This document shows, in pieces, positions 55,988 to 64,000 of a DNA stretch of 64,000 bases. The notes beneath the pieces are model-generated. The model did no database searches. It was not told the DNA's origin and worked only from the letters and a program-made list of their open reading frames with translations. Every line of letters starts with the position of its first letter. The first letter of the stretch is position 1. The stretch is from positions 620,001 through 684,000 of the forward strand of contig JBPOFS010000001.1 in NCBI GenBank assembly GCA_051252515.1, in the 5' to 3' direction. The translations under genes were made by a program, and so were the position numbers. This stretch comes from UBA5078 sp051252515 (GTDB taxonomy: Bacteria > Pseudomonadota > Gammaproteobacteria > Pseudomonadales > Pseudohongiellaceae).

Positions 55988-56578
55988 TTACAAAGAACCC
56001 TTCGTTGATGGAATGACATTGCTGCTACGCGGATCGATCTCAATCGCCATCCGCAACGCACGACCAAATGCTTTGAAAACCGTTTCGATCTGATGGTGAG
56101 CGTTGTGCCCACGCAAAGTATCGATGTGCAAAGTCACCATTGCATGATTTACAAACCCTTGGAAGAACTCGTGAAATAGATCGACATCAAAGCCGCCTAC
56201 GGATCCGCGAGTGAACGGGATATGGTACTCGAGCCCCGGACGACCAGAAAAATCGATCACCACGCGTGATAGCGCTTCATCGAGTGGCACATAGGCGTGT
56301 CCATAACGACGAATACCCTTGCGATCCAAGGCTTTGTTGAACGCTTGGCCTAGGGTAATTCCGAGATCTTCAACAGTATGATGCGCATCAATATGCAGAT
56401 CGCCCACAGCCTTGACGCTAATGTCGATCAGACCATGTCTGGCAACTTGATCTAGCATATGATCAAGAAATGGCAAGCCAGTATCGGTGTGTAATTCACC
56501 GGTACCATCAAGGTTCACTGAGACCTTGATCTGAGTTTCTTGGGTGTTTCGTTCTACTGTTGCTTCACGTAATGACAT
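55988..56578 (-). CDS. hisB: Imidazoleglycerol-phosphate dehydratase
   Basis: This 196-residue monofunctional enzyme has the two His clusters DAHHTVEDLG and GHNAHHQIETVFKAFGRAL that bind manganese. It has no phosphatase domain, so HisN/HolPase is encoded elsewhere. It is the first gene of hisBHAF. Confidence 0.97.
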   Translation of the reverse strand: MSLREATVERNTQETQIKVSVNLDGTGELHTDTGLPFLDHMLDQVARHGLIDISVKAVGDLHIDAHHTVEDLGITLGQAFNKALDRKGIRRYGHAYVPLDEALSRVVIDFSGRPGLEYHIPFTRGSVGGFDVDLFHEFFQGFVNHAMVTLHIDTLRGHNAHHQIETVFKAFGRALRMAIEIDPRSSNVIPSTKGSL

Positions 56579-56637
56579 CGATTATCCCCGCAATGGCCTG
56601 TCGCATAGGCTGTGTACGCCTATATCAGGAGCTGCGC

Positions 56638-56666
56638 ATTATACGGGCACAACCGAGGCTTTGAAA
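56638..56666 (-). promoter_or_regulatory. Candidate sigma-70 promoter of hisBHAF
   Basis: On the minus strand a perfect TATAAT (56643-56638) follows a weak TTTCAA -35 box (56666-56661) at 17 bases. It lies 60 bases before hisB, with a GC-rich segment after the -10 box. No his leader peptide with a His run was seen. Confidence 0.5.
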
Positions 56667-56855
56667 GCGAAGATCGACACAAGCGCCCTGCCCAGTACGG
56701 GACTAATTATGTGATTTCCCTTGCATTTACGCTCCTTTAGCAATGGGCCACGCTGACGCTTTAAGGTACACTGACCCCTTGAATATTCACAAAACCCAGT
56801 GAAGTGACCCCGCACTATATTGCCTCCGAATTCGGAGTTCGAGACCTAGAAGACC

Positions 56856-58880
56856 ATGATGAAACTGATCAAGATCCTACTGCTTTCTGTCGTTAGCCTT
56901 GCCCTTATGGCAGTGCTGGCCTTGGTGCTCGCGTTTTACCTAATAGATCCAAATCGCTACAAGCCTGCCATTGAGAACGTGTTTGAAAAGAGCACCGGCA
57001 TCGAGCTAAACGTCGCTGGCGATATCACATGGACATTTAATCCTGTGTTTGGCCTCAGCATTAGCGACTTACGCCTTAGTAATCCTGCTTCTCCCGCCGA
57101 ACTCGCCTCATTGAGCCACATCTCCATCAAAGTGGAGCCCCGCGCACTTCTTGATGGCCGACTCCAGATGCAAGAATTCATCGCGCAAGACCTGCACATC
57201 AATTGGATTGTAGACGCCGAAGGTAATGGCAACTGGCCGCTACCAACTAACGACTCCGCTGCACAGCCCGTAGTCGCTAGCAATGACAGCGATACTCCTA
57301 TCTCTGCCACGATAGAGCAAATCACCATCCGCAATGCGAGCCTGGCCATTCAAGACTCCCAGCTCGGCATTAACACCAATTTCGACAATCTGAATTTTAA
57401 TAGCCGTAACACCAACCTCGAGAACCGCCCTTTTCCCTTCGATCTTGGCTTTGAGGTAACAGACAATATCGCTGATCAGAACGCAAACATCAGCATCGCT
57501 AGCACCGCCACTGTCGATCTCTCTAGAGGAAATGTTCGCCTAGATGACCTACAGATCAAACTTAACCCGCTGCAGCTAAGCGGCAATATCGCGATTACTG
57601 ACATGAACAACGCGCTCGGTTTTAGTGGCAGCTTAAACAGCAACACGTTTACTCTCAGCGACTTTCTAGACGTGTATGTGCGCGAAGCTCCCGCTAGCGC
57701 TGGGCTTGGTGAGTACAACACCGACGAAGACCAGTTCAACCTGGCTTTGGAGTTTAATGGGAATGCTCAGCAGATCACTATCCCCGCCCTCACGGTGGCC
57801 TTAGACGATATGCGCGTTGAACTAGACGCCGAGTACCAAGTTGCGACTACCGCGGGTCTGGCCAATCTTCGCTACAACTTAAACGCTAATGCCCTAGACC
57901 TTAATCGCTATACAAGCCCGGCAGCTGAGGTAGCGACTGAAGAGGAAAGCGCCGCGGCAGCAGTGCCTCCGGCACAAGACACCGAGCTGCCCATAGAGCT
58001 TTTGCAGAGCATGAACGTCCAAGCTAGCCACAGTATTGAATCACTCGCGGTTGCGGGTTATCAGTTTGGTGCAATCAATGCACAAATAGGCGTGCAAGAC
58101 GGCGTACTTAATTTCGACCTGCGCCCTGTACCCTTTTATGAGGGGCAGATTACGACGACAGTCAGTTTTGATACTCGCCCCAACCCGGCGAGCCTGACGG
58201 CAATGAACTCGCTCCAGAACGTTAATGTGGCGGGCTTAGCCCAAGCTTTACCGTTAGCTGAATTCGCGCAAGGCCGCCTGAATGTTGAGTCAGTGCACAC
58301 CTTACGTGGCCGTACCGTCAATCAATTGCTCGATAGCGTCAGCGGCACTACTAGCTTCAGCCTTAATGACAACACTATCGACATCGGCATCGTAAAGCAG
58401 CTGTTCTCCTCTATCTCTGTCCTTAGCCCAGCAGGCACTGGCGATCTTGCACAGCAATGGCCAGACACGGTGAGTTTCAGCAATTTCGCCGGGCATCTTA
58501 TCCTTGCGCAAGGTCTCGCAGAGAATCAAGAAGTGAAGATCACCATGGATAATTTCGAGATCGCCGCGACTGGCGGCATCGATCTGCCAGCAGAAAGCTT
58601 CAACTACAACGCCACCTTGACGGTGTTCGGCGAACCCGCGCCACAGACTATCCCTGTAGGCGAGCTCTACCAGGGTGTCGGCTGGCCAGTAGTGTGTGAT
58701 GCTCGTTTCGATGCGGACTTTAGCGAATACTGCGGGCCCGATTTCGGCCGAGTACGCGACTTATTTGTCGAGATATCCCGCAATGCCGTGCAACGACGAG
58801 TTCAAGATGCTGTAACGGAAAGAGTCCCAGAAGAGCTACAGGATGCCGCCAGAGGCTTGCTCGATCGGTTCCGCCGCTAA
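56856..58880 (+). CDS. AsmA family protein
   Basis: This 674-residue protein has one N-terminal membrane helix (about 5-28) and a long periplasmic part of repeated beta strands. The N-terminal AsmA pattern is visible in IELNVAGDITWTFNPVFGLSI, and the C-terminal AsmA_2 part in SFSLNDNTIDIGIVKQL. Such proteins form bridge-like grooves for phospholipid transport or affect outer-membrane assembly. An Ala/Glu-rich insert lies near residues 350-370. The order asmA-mutY-yggX is common. Confidence 0.88.
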   Translation: MMKLIKILLLSVVSLALMAVLALVLAFYLIDPNRYKPAIENVFEKSTGIELNVAGDITWTFNPVFGLSISDLRLSNPASPAELASLSHISIKVEPRALLDGRLQMQEFIAQDLHINWIVDAEGNGNWPLPTNDSAAQPVVASNDSDTPISATIEQITIRNASLAIQDSQLGINTNFDNLNFNSRNTNLENRPFPFDLGFEVTDNIADQNANISIASTATVDLSRGNVRLDDLQIKLNPLQLSGNIAITDMNNALGFSGSLNSNTFTLSDFLDVYVREAPASAGLGEYNTDEDQFNLALEFNGNAQQITIPALTVALDDMRVELDAEYQVATTAGLANLRYNLNANALDLNRYTSPAAEVATEEESAAAAVPPAQDTELPIELLQSMNVQASHSIESLAVAGYQFGAINAQIGVQDGVLNFDLRPVPFYEGQITTTVSFDTRPNPASLTAMNSLQNVNVAGLAQALPLAEFAQGRLNVESVHTLRGRTVNQLLDSVSGTTSFSLNDNTIDIGIVKQLFSSISVLSPAGTGDLAQQWPDTVSFSNFAGHLILAQGLAENQEVKITMDNFEIAATGGIDLPAESFNYNATLTVFGEPAPQTIPVGELYQGVGWPVVCDARFDADFSEYCGPDFGRVRDLFVEISRNAVQRRVQDAVTERVPEELQDAARGLLDRFRR

Positions 58881-58886
58881 GCCAAT

Positions 58887-59960
58887 ATGCCTTCGAAAAG
58901 CTTCGCACAACGAGTCCTGGAGTGGCACGCCCACAGCGGCCGCCACCATTTACCTTGGCAACAAAACCCCACTCCCTATCGGGTGTGGGTGTCCGAGATC
59001 ATGCTACAACAAACGCAAGTAGCGACAGTGATCCCTTACTTCGCCAATTTTATGCAGCGTTACCCCGACATCGCCGCACTGGCAAAAGCCCCCCTCGATG
59101 AGGTGCTGCACCTATGGACAGGCCTAGGCTATTACGCTCGCGCTAGAAACCTACATCGCTGCGCCCAGACCATCCATGCAGAGAACAAAGGCCAGTTTCC
59201 TAATACTGTCGAAACCCTCGTCGCCCTCCCCGGCATTGGCCGCTCCACAGCCGGCGCGATTCTCGCGCTAGGGTCCAACGTTCGCGCCCCGATCCTTGAC
59301 GGCAACGTCAAACGCGTTCTGTGCCGTTATCACGCCATCGAAGGCTGGCCGGACGCTCCGGCCACGCAAAAGCTGCTTTGGCCCCTCGCTGAAGCGGCAA
59401 CGCCCAAGACGCAGTTTGCAGCCTATACCCAAGCGATGATGGATATTGGCGCGACTCTTTGCACACGCAGCAAACCCGATTGCGCTAGCTGCCCCCTAAA
59501 GCGAGGCTGCAAAGCCAGGCAGCAAGAGCGCGTCGATGAGCTCCCCCATCGCAAACCCAAGAAAGCGCTCCCTAGACGCGCCACCTTCATGCTGATGTGC
59601 CTTAATGAACAAACAGAGGTGCTGCTAGAGCAACGCCCCGCAAGCGGCATCTGGGGCGGCCTTTGGAGCTTCAAAGAGTTTGAGTCTCTTGACGCCTTAA
59701 CCCTAGCCGCCAAACAGTTGTACAAACACGCACAGATCGAAGCCTGGCCAGTGTTTAAGCACACCTTTAGCCACTACCACTTGGATATCACTCCCGTTCT
59801 AGTAAGGCTGAAAACTCCAAAGAACATGATCATGGAGCCCACAGCAAGGCTCTGGTACCCTTTGCACACCACAGACGATCACGATCGCAGCAAACACATA
59901 GGCTTGGCCGCTCCCGTAAAGGCCCTGCTATTAAAGCTTCAAGCGCTGCGCAGCCAATAG
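58887..59960 (+). CDS. mutY: Adenine DNA glycosylase MutY
   Basis: This 357-residue repair enzyme removes A opposite 8-oxoguanine. It has SEIMLQQTQV with the catalytic Glu, the helix-hairpin-helix LPGIGRSTAGAIL, ILDGNVKRV with the catalytic Asp, the 4Fe-4S ligands C-x6-C-x2-C-x5-C in CTRSKPDCASCPLKRGC, and a C-terminal NUDIX-like domain. It starts six bases after the asmA-family stop. Confidence 0.96.
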   Translation: MPSKSFAQRVLEWHAHSGRHHLPWQQNPTPYRVWVSEIMLQQTQVATVIPYFANFMQRYPDIAALAKAPLDEVLHLWTGLGYYARARNLHRCAQTIHAENKGQFPNTVETLVALPGIGRSTAGAILALGSNVRAPILDGNVKRVLCRYHAIEGWPDAPATQKLLWPLAEAATPKTQFAAYTQAMMDIGATLCTRSKPDCASCPLKRGCKARQQERVDELPHRKPKKALPRRATFMLMCLNEQTEVLLEQRPASGIWGGLWSFKEFESLDALTLAAKQLYKHAQIEAWPVFKHTFSHYHLDITPVLVRLKTPKNMIMEPTARLWYPLHTTDDHDRSKHIGLAAPVKALLLKLQALRSQ

Positions 59961-59991
59961 CCCCGCGCGCTAACCATCACAAGGAAACACC

Positions 59992-60261
59992 ATGTCCCGC
60001 ACTGTTTTTTGCCGCAAATACCAACAAGACCTACCAGGACTGGCCACTGCGCCCTATCCCGGCGCCAAAGGACAGGACATTTTCGACAATGTCTCGCAAA
60101 AAGCCTGGCAGGAATGGCAGAAGCAGCAGACAATGCTGATCAACGAAAAACAGCTCAGCATGATGGATGCCGAGCACCGCAAATACCTGCAAGCAGAGAT
60201 GCAAAAGTTCTTCGCCAACGAAGAACACGACAAAGCAGATGGATTTGTACCCCAAGAGTGA
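59992..60261 (+). CDS. yggX: Fe(2+)-trafficking protein YggX
   Basis: This 89-residue protein begins MSRTVFCRKYQQDLPGL, with the conserved Cys7, and ends EEHDKADGFVPQE. It protects Fe-S clusters from oxidation and is commonly encoded next to mutY, whose product carries a 4Fe-4S cluster. The ribosome site AAGGA lies nine bases upstream. Confidence 0.96.
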   Translation: MSRTVFCRKYQQDLPGLATAPYPGAKGQDIFDNVSQKAWQEWQKQQTMLINEKQLSMMDAEHRKYLQAEMQKFFANEEHDKADGFVPQE

Positions 60262-60271
60262 GTTTTCGCTC

Positions 60272-60300
60272 TTGACTCAATCTCCCGCAGCGGGTTTAAT
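60272..60300 (+). promoter_or_regulatory. Sigma-70 promoter of the tRNA-Phe region
   Basis: TTGACT (60272-60277) and TTTAAT (60295-60300) are 17 bases apart. The -10 is followed by a GC-rich ACGCGCC segment, the discriminator of stringently controlled stable-RNA genes. Transcription would start near 60307, upstream of the broken tRNA copy. Confidence 0.8.
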
Positions 60301-60329
60301 ACGCGCCTTGTCGAAAAGTCGACATTAGT

Positions 60330-60457
60330 AAGATATGCCCAGATAGCTCAGTTGGGTGTAAGCAAGCGGTTTCGAAGCATCGCTTCGAGCGCAGCTGGAA
60401 CGACAACGATCTGTGATCGTTGGCTGGAATGAGCAGAGGTGCAAAGCAACGCTTTGC
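60330..60457 (+). pseudogene. Broken tRNA-Phe-like copy interrupted by three small hairpins
   Basis: Twenty-three bases at 60330-60352 repeat exactly the leader and 5' part of the intact tRNA (60491-60513). GAGCAGAGG at 60431-60439 repeats the D-stem/anticodon-stem segment 60519-60527. Between and after them lie hairpins with stems of 7-8 pairs and three-base loops at 60372-60388, 60404-60422 and 60441-60457. No complete cloverleaf can form, so I call it a disrupted duplicate. Confidence 0.65.
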
Positions 60458-60497
60458 TATCTTGCAGGACGCTCAAAGCTAGTAGCAACAAAGATAT

Positions 60498-60573
60498 GCC
60501 CAGATAGCTCAGTCGGTAGAGCAGAGGATTGAAAATCCTCGTGTCGGTGGTTCGATTCCGCCTCTGGGCACCA
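60498..60573 (+). tRNA. tRNA-Phe (anticodon GAA)
   Basis: The 76 bases fold into a normal cloverleaf: acceptor stem GCCCAGA with TCTGGGC, the D-arm AGCTCAGTCGGTAGAGC, anticodon stem-loop GAGGA-TTGAAAA-TCCTC with GAA, T-arm GGTTCGATTCC, discriminator A and an encoded CCA end. A promoter and a terminator frame it. Confidence 0.97.
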
Positions 60574-61050
60574 AATTCAAAAGCCTCGCTTATGCGGGGC
60601 TTTTTGCATTTGGTGGTTAGAGACGGATGAGAATCATCGATGTGGTTCGACTGATTGCGAAGCAATCTGCAACGAGCGCCTTCGCGCGAAGCCCGCAGGG
60701 GACAAACAGCCCTAAGGCTGTTTGGATTATTCCGCCACTCCAAGTCAACTCCACTCCCAATCGAAACCACCACTCCAAGCAGGGCTTTTTGCATTTGGCC
60801 ATTAAAAGCAGATGAAAAGCCTAACTCGATCCTCAGATACAGAAGCCAAAGACCAAAGCCCCACCTTTGCTAGACATGACTCATTGCATTAGTGCAAAGC
60901 AGACTCTTTATTAAAGCAATTCTCAAAACCGCACCATATTGACTCCAAAATATGGGTATTGGTTTCTTATAGTGCAGCCAATAAAGCATGAGCGGTTTCA
61001 AAAAACCGTAATCAAGCTCTTTCAAGCCATTTAACTAATAACATTCCTAT
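60574..61050 (+). other. tRNA-Phe 3' spacer: terminator, hairpins and duplicated 3' fragments
   Basis: No gene is seen. After the terminator come TGTGGTTCGACT (similar to the T-arm), hairpins at 60653-60667, 60680-60691 and 60703-60724, and ATTCCGCC (again T-arm-like). At 60783 a copy of the terminator's 3' part (GGGCTTTTTGCATTTGG) follows. From about 60820 the DNA is AT-richer, with a TTGCA/TGCAA palindrome at 60884-60897 and a CCATATT/AATATGG repeat at 60934-60955. Confidence 0.5.
60579..60605 (+). terminator. Rho-independent terminator of tRNA-Phe
   Basis: AAAAGCCTCGC and GCGGGGCTTTT pair over 11 positions, with one G-U pair and a TTAT-type loop, and a T-run closes it. It lies five bases after the tRNA. 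Confidence 0.9.
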
Positions 61051-61066
61051 TGGCACTTTCCTTGCT
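61051..61066 (+). promoter_or_regulatory. Sigma-54 promoter of the NirB-like gene
   Basis: TGGCACTTTCCTTGCT is a full match to the RpoN consensus (TGGCAC-N5-TTGCT, with GG-N10-GC). Its start site would be near 61077, about 32 bases before the gene. A typical NtrC 17-mer is absent upstream; the TTGCATTAGTGCAA palindrome (60884-60897) and the 60934-60955 repeat are candidate activator sites. Confidence 0.85.
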
Positions 61067-61108
61067 ATTCACTAGGGCTATTGAGATGAACTATCCAGCG
61101 AGGAATGA

Positions 61109-62566
61109 ATGAATATAAAGGAAAAGCAAAAGGTTGTCGTAATCGGAAACGGTATGGTTGGTCACCAGTTTATCGAATATCTTCTGGCTAGCGACAACGC
61201 TGATGATTATGAAATTACCACCTTTTCGGAAGAGCCGAGGTTGGCCTACGACAGGGTTCATCTCAGCACCTATTTTTCAGGATCGACTGCTGCCGATCTA
61301 GCTCTCACCGAGCAAGAATATTATCGCAGCAAGGGTGTGAATTTCATTCTTGACGATAAAGTGGTTGATATTAATAAGTCAGAAAAACTGATCAATACTC
61401 AAAGTGGTCGTTCAAAATCCTATGACAAGCTGGTGTTCGCCACCGGTTCCTATCCTTTTGTTCCCCCAGTTCCAGGCAGTGACCAGGAACATTGTCATGT
61501 GTATAGAACAATAGAAGATCTCGAGAAGATTAAGGTCTCCGGTCCTCAAAGCAAAGTTGGCGTAGTGCTCGGTGGTGGCTTGCTAGGGCTGGAGGCAGCT
61601 TACGCTATAAAGGGCATGGGCCTTGAAACCCATGTGGTGGAGTTTGCACCACAACTGATGCCAGTGCAGCTGGACGTCGGTGGCTCCACGCTTTTACGTG
61701 ACAAAATTGAAAGGCTTGGCGTGAACGTTCACACCCAGAAAAGCACCCTAGAAATTAGTGATGGAAAACATTACCGATACCGCTTGAATTTCACCGATGG
61801 CTCCCATCTTGAAACCGATATGATTATTTTTTCTGCGGGAATTCGTCCTAGGGATGAGCTAGCTAAAAAATGCGAAATAAACCTAGGGCATCGTGGTGGA
61901 ATTGCCATTGATGATCAATGCCAAACATCCGAGGAAAATATTTATGCCATTGGGGAGTGCGCCGTCTGGGAAAATCGGATTTTTGGATTAGTAGCCCCTG
62001 GCTATCAAATGGCGAAAGTGGCGGTATCACAAATCACTGGAGGACAAGCTAAATTCAAAGGTTCCGACATGAGCACCAAGCTTAAATTGCTAGGTGAGGA
62101 TGTGGCGAGTATTGGCGACTCTATTTCCCGCACGCCAGGTGCCCGCACTTATTCTTACAGTGATACCGCGGGAGATATCTACAAAAGCTTAGTGGTTTCC
62201 GAGGATCGAAGAACCTTGCTCGGCGCAGTGCTTGTCGGTGATGTTAGCGACTACGAAAATTTTCTAAAAATAGCGCTAAATAGAGATGAGCTTCCGGAAG
62301 ATCCTCAGGAATTGATTTTGCCCAGTACAAAAAGTGACAGCGCTTTTGTCGATAACTTCGCTGACACGGATACGATTTGCTACTGCAACGATGTATGCAA
62401 GCTAGTTATTACAAGTGCAGTAATAGATGGCGCAACTACTTTGGCCGAGATTAAGACCCAGACCTTGGCATCCACTGGCTGCGGCGGCTGTACCGATACG
62501 GTGCAACAGTTACTCGATTCAGAATTGCATAAACTTGGCGCGGCAATGATGAAGGAAGTCGGTTAA
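61109..62566 (+). CDS. NirB-like FAD/NAD(P) oxidoreductase with BFD domain, lacking the siroheme reductase part
   Basis: This 485-residue protein matches the first half of NirB. It has VVVIGNGMVGHQ (FAD), VGVVLGGGLLGLEAAYAI (NAD), IYAIGECAVW, and a C-terminal BFD-like domain with ICYCNDVCK and TGCGGC (C-x-C and C-x2-C, a [2Fe-2S] site). NirB has about 850 residues; here the nitrite/sulfite reductase domains are missing, and no gene for them follows. The gene is either a deliberate short electron-transfer protein or a truncated remnant. The reading frame is intact and a sigma-54 promoter precedes it. Confidence 0.85.
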   Translation: MNIKEKQKVVVIGNGMVGHQFIEYLLASDNADDYEITTFSEEPRLAYDRVHLSTYFSGSTAADLALTEQEYYRSKGVNFILDDKVVDINKSEKLINTQSGRSKSYDKLVFATGSYPFVPPVPGSDQEHCHVYRTIEDLEKIKVSGPQSKVGVVLGGGLLGLEAAYAIKGMGLETHVVEFAPQLMPVQLDVGGSTLLRDKIERLGVNVHTQKSTLEISDGKHYRYRLNFTDGSHLETDMIIFSAGIRPRDELAKKCEINLGHRGGIAIDDQCQTSEENIYAIGECAVWENRIFGLVAPGYQMAKVAVSQITGGQAKFKGSDMSTKLKLLGEDVASIGDSISRTPGARTYSYSDTAGDIYKSLVVSEDRRTLLGAVLVGDVSDYENFLKIALNRDELPEDPQELILPSTKSDSAFVDNFADTDTICYCNDVCKLVITSAVIDGATTLAEIKTQTLASTGCGGCTDTVQQLLDSELHKLGAAMMKEVG

Positions 62567-62662
62567 CACTCTCCGATTCCTTCTAAATGTTTTATTACTC
62601 AACGTTAGCCTTCGGTGCGCATGACGCCATAACTAACCAGAAATTAACTTGGAGAATTTTCT

Positions 62663-63769
62663 ATGTACAGGTCATTAAAGAAACGAGCTGCAGTGTCTAC
62701 ACTATGTTTGTTGGGGCTGGCCGCTTGTTCTAATGAGGCGGAGGTGACCACAGAGATGGTAGCAGAACCTGAAAAAACCGAACTGGCGGCAAATCTTGAA
62801 AAGGCCGAAGGAATGATCGATGCGTTCTATTCGTTCGATGCGAGCCGCTTGGAGTCATTTCTCACTGAGGCAGGTGATTCCGCTGCGGGTCTCCTTGGCT
62901 ACCAGGCCTCGGCTGAAGGGGGCAATTACAAGGTACTGGTTCGTCCACCTTGTGCTCTTGAAGAAGAAGGGGGCACGATAGTCTGCCCCGTCACAGTGCA
63001 GGATGATCGAGTGCAGGCTCTTGAGACAGGGTTCGATGTGACGGATACCTTTCACCTGACATTTGAAGATGGCGTTATTGTGAATGTCGATACCAGCTCC
63101 AATGACCAACCCATTTACCGCGATGCATCAGTGTGGGTTCGGGAAAATATGCCTGAGGTGAATGAGGGACCCTGCAAGCGTACCGATGGTGTGCGTGCTA
63201 CACCCCAGGACTGTTCTCGGGCCATGACTGAAGGTTACAGACAGTACAAACTGTACCTAGATGATATTAAGGCACAAGCGGCTACTGATGACGCGTTTAT
63301 TCCGGAAGTATTCGAGCCTTCGGTACTTGTCGGGGGCTGGGGCTTCAAGCTGGTACCGCTTAGTCCGGAAATAGTAGATCTCGATTACGCTGCTTATATG
63401 TCATCGATTGATCATCTACAAAAGACTTTTTCCCGTAGTGGGAACTGGCCCCGTGAAGGCATCACTGATGAAGAGGCTATGCAGGACATGTTGAATGAGC
63501 AAGGCCGTTTCGAACGACGTGAATCTTTCGCCTATGGTGTCCTCACACAGGATGGTGAGCGAGAAATGGGCAGTGTCTACGTCCGGCCTAGCAGCAAACC
63601 GGGATATGACGCCCAAGTGACAATGTGGGTCACGCAGGCCGATTTTGATGCAGGATTTGATGAGCTACTTTTCGAATGGACAGAGATGTGGATAGAGCAG
63701 AGCTGGCCATTTGCGAACGTAGCGTATCCTGGAAGAACAATCGACTGGGCTACTTGGGACGCGCTCTAA
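62663..63769 (+). CDS. Uncharacterised lipoprotein
   Basis: This 368-residue protein has a lipoprotein signal (lipobox LAAC at about 19-22), then an acidic linker. An N-terminal domain (about 45-150) has the size and pattern of SnoaL/NTF2-like folds. A C-terminal domain has GSVYVRPSSKPGYDAQVTMW and SWPFANVAYPGRTIDW. I do not recognise the family with certainty. GGAG seven bases upstream fixes the start. It lies 96 bases after the NirB-like gene and may share its transcript. Confidence 0.7.
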   Translation: MYRSLKKRAAVSTLCLLGLAACSNEAEVTTEMVAEPEKTELAANLEKAEGMIDAFYSFDASRLESFLTEAGDSAAGLLGYQASAEGGNYKVLVRPPCALEEEGGTIVCPVTVQDDRVQALETGFDVTDTFHLTFEDGVIVNVDTSSNDQPIYRDASVWVRENMPEVNEGPCKRTDGVRATPQDCSRAMTEGYRQYKLYLDDIKAQAATDDAFIPEVFEPSVLVGGWGFKLVPLSPEIVDLDYAAYMSSIDHLQKTFSRSGNWPREGITDEEAMQDMLNEQGRFERRESFAYGVLTQDGEREMGSVYVRPSSKPGYDAQVTMWVTQADFDAGFDELLFEWTEMWIEQSWPFANVAYPGRTIDWATWDAL

Positions 63770-63779
63770 TTTTTACTGT

Positions 63780-64000
63780 TCAATTTACTGGCCAGATGAC
63801 GAAACTGCCTAGATAGGTTCTTTCTGGTGCCTCAAGCGACATGAGAGTTTCATGCAGCTTGAGGATATCAGAAGGTGCCAAAGGGAGTCGGTGCTCATTT
63901 GGCTGGTAGGTAGTGCCAATAGGATAGTCGACGTTGGCATCCGCCGTCATTTCAATATGTGTTCCCAAAACGTAAGACACTGGTTTTTCCTGTATCCAGG
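63780..64000 (-). CDS. MBL-fold metallo-hydrolase, C-terminal part (runs off the window)
   Basis: The frame is open to the right edge, so only the last 73 residues are seen. VLGTHIEMTADANVDYPIG, then GTTYQPNEHRLPLAPSDI, is the typical end of a group of metallo-beta-lactamase-fold hydrolases. The start lies outside the window. It converges on the lipoprotein gene with a ten-base gap. Confidence 0.65.
   Translation of the reverse strand, partial: WIQEKPVSYVLGTHIEMTADANVDYPIGTTYQPNEHRLPLAPSDILKLHETLMSLEAPERTYLGSFVIWPVN

Noticed and set aside
60348..60794. 148-residue open frame on the minus strand across the tRNA
   Set aside because: It is the antisense of tRNA-Phe; the NRTTDTRIFNPLLYRLSYLG-type product is a well-known artefact of tRNA genes.
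60884..60897. TTGCATTAGTGCAA as an NtrC site of the NirB-like gene
   Set aside because: The half-sites are about five bases too close for the NtrC 17-mer; it is kept only as a candidate activator site.

Overview
This window reads as chromosomal DNA of a marine-type gammaproteobacterium. The supporting blocks are ubiJ-ubiB-hisI-hisE-tatABC, thiI/glnA-ntrB-ntrC, secB-yibN/gpmI-envC-ctp-yibQ, hisBHAF and asmA-mutY-yggX-tRNA, plus a complete MSHA type IV pilus locus. The gene content and NtrB/NtrC sequences resemble Pseudomonas/Cellvibrio-like groups; a finer placement cannot be made from sequence reading alone.

Layout. 1-7074: the end of ubiJ, then a three-gene copper-RiPP (bufferin-type) operon (precursor, MNIO/DUF692 enzyme, DUF2063 partner) sitting between ubiJ and ubiB, then ubiB, hisI, hisE and tatABC. 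7079-10462: dtd, pip and typA on the minus strand. 10850-15225: an RND efflux adaptor and pump. 15233-21317: thiI divergent from glnA, followed by ntrB and ntrC; the thiI-glnA spacer carries two NtrC sites and a sigma-54 promoter, and the glnA-ntrB spacer carries a third NtrC site. 21365-46357: the MSHA pilus locus on the minus strand (mshI, I2, J, K, L, M, N, E, G, a prepilin, mshA, C, D, O, P and a giant mshQ). A small plus-strand membrane-protein gene lies between mshP and mshQ.

46685-60261: trmL, secB, yibN, gpmI, envC, ctp, yibQ, hisF/A/H/B, an AsmA-family gene, mutY and yggX. 60272-60800: a strong stable-RNA promoter, a broken tRNA-Phe-like copy full of short hairpins, an intact tRNA-Phe(GAA) with terminator, and more hairpins with 3' tRNA/terminator fragments. 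61051-64000: an AT-richer, probably accessory segment with a sigma-54 promoter, the N-terminal (FAD/NAD plus [2Fe-2S]) half of a NirB-like protein, an unknown lipoprotein, and the end of an MBL-fold hydrolase.

How the genes work together. The msh genes encode an inner-membrane alignment complex (I, I2, J, K), secretin (L), motor (E, with c-di-GMP-type motifs), platform (G), pilins, and a very large MshQ that may form a surface or tip adhesin. glnA-ntrB-ntrC shows the E. coli arrangement of nitrogen control in its DNA sites. The most unusual parts are the bufferin operon inside the ubi cluster with its internally duplicated precursor, the 3.5-kilo-residue mosaic MshQ with an in-frame G8 tract, and the hairpin-riddled tRNA-Phe region.
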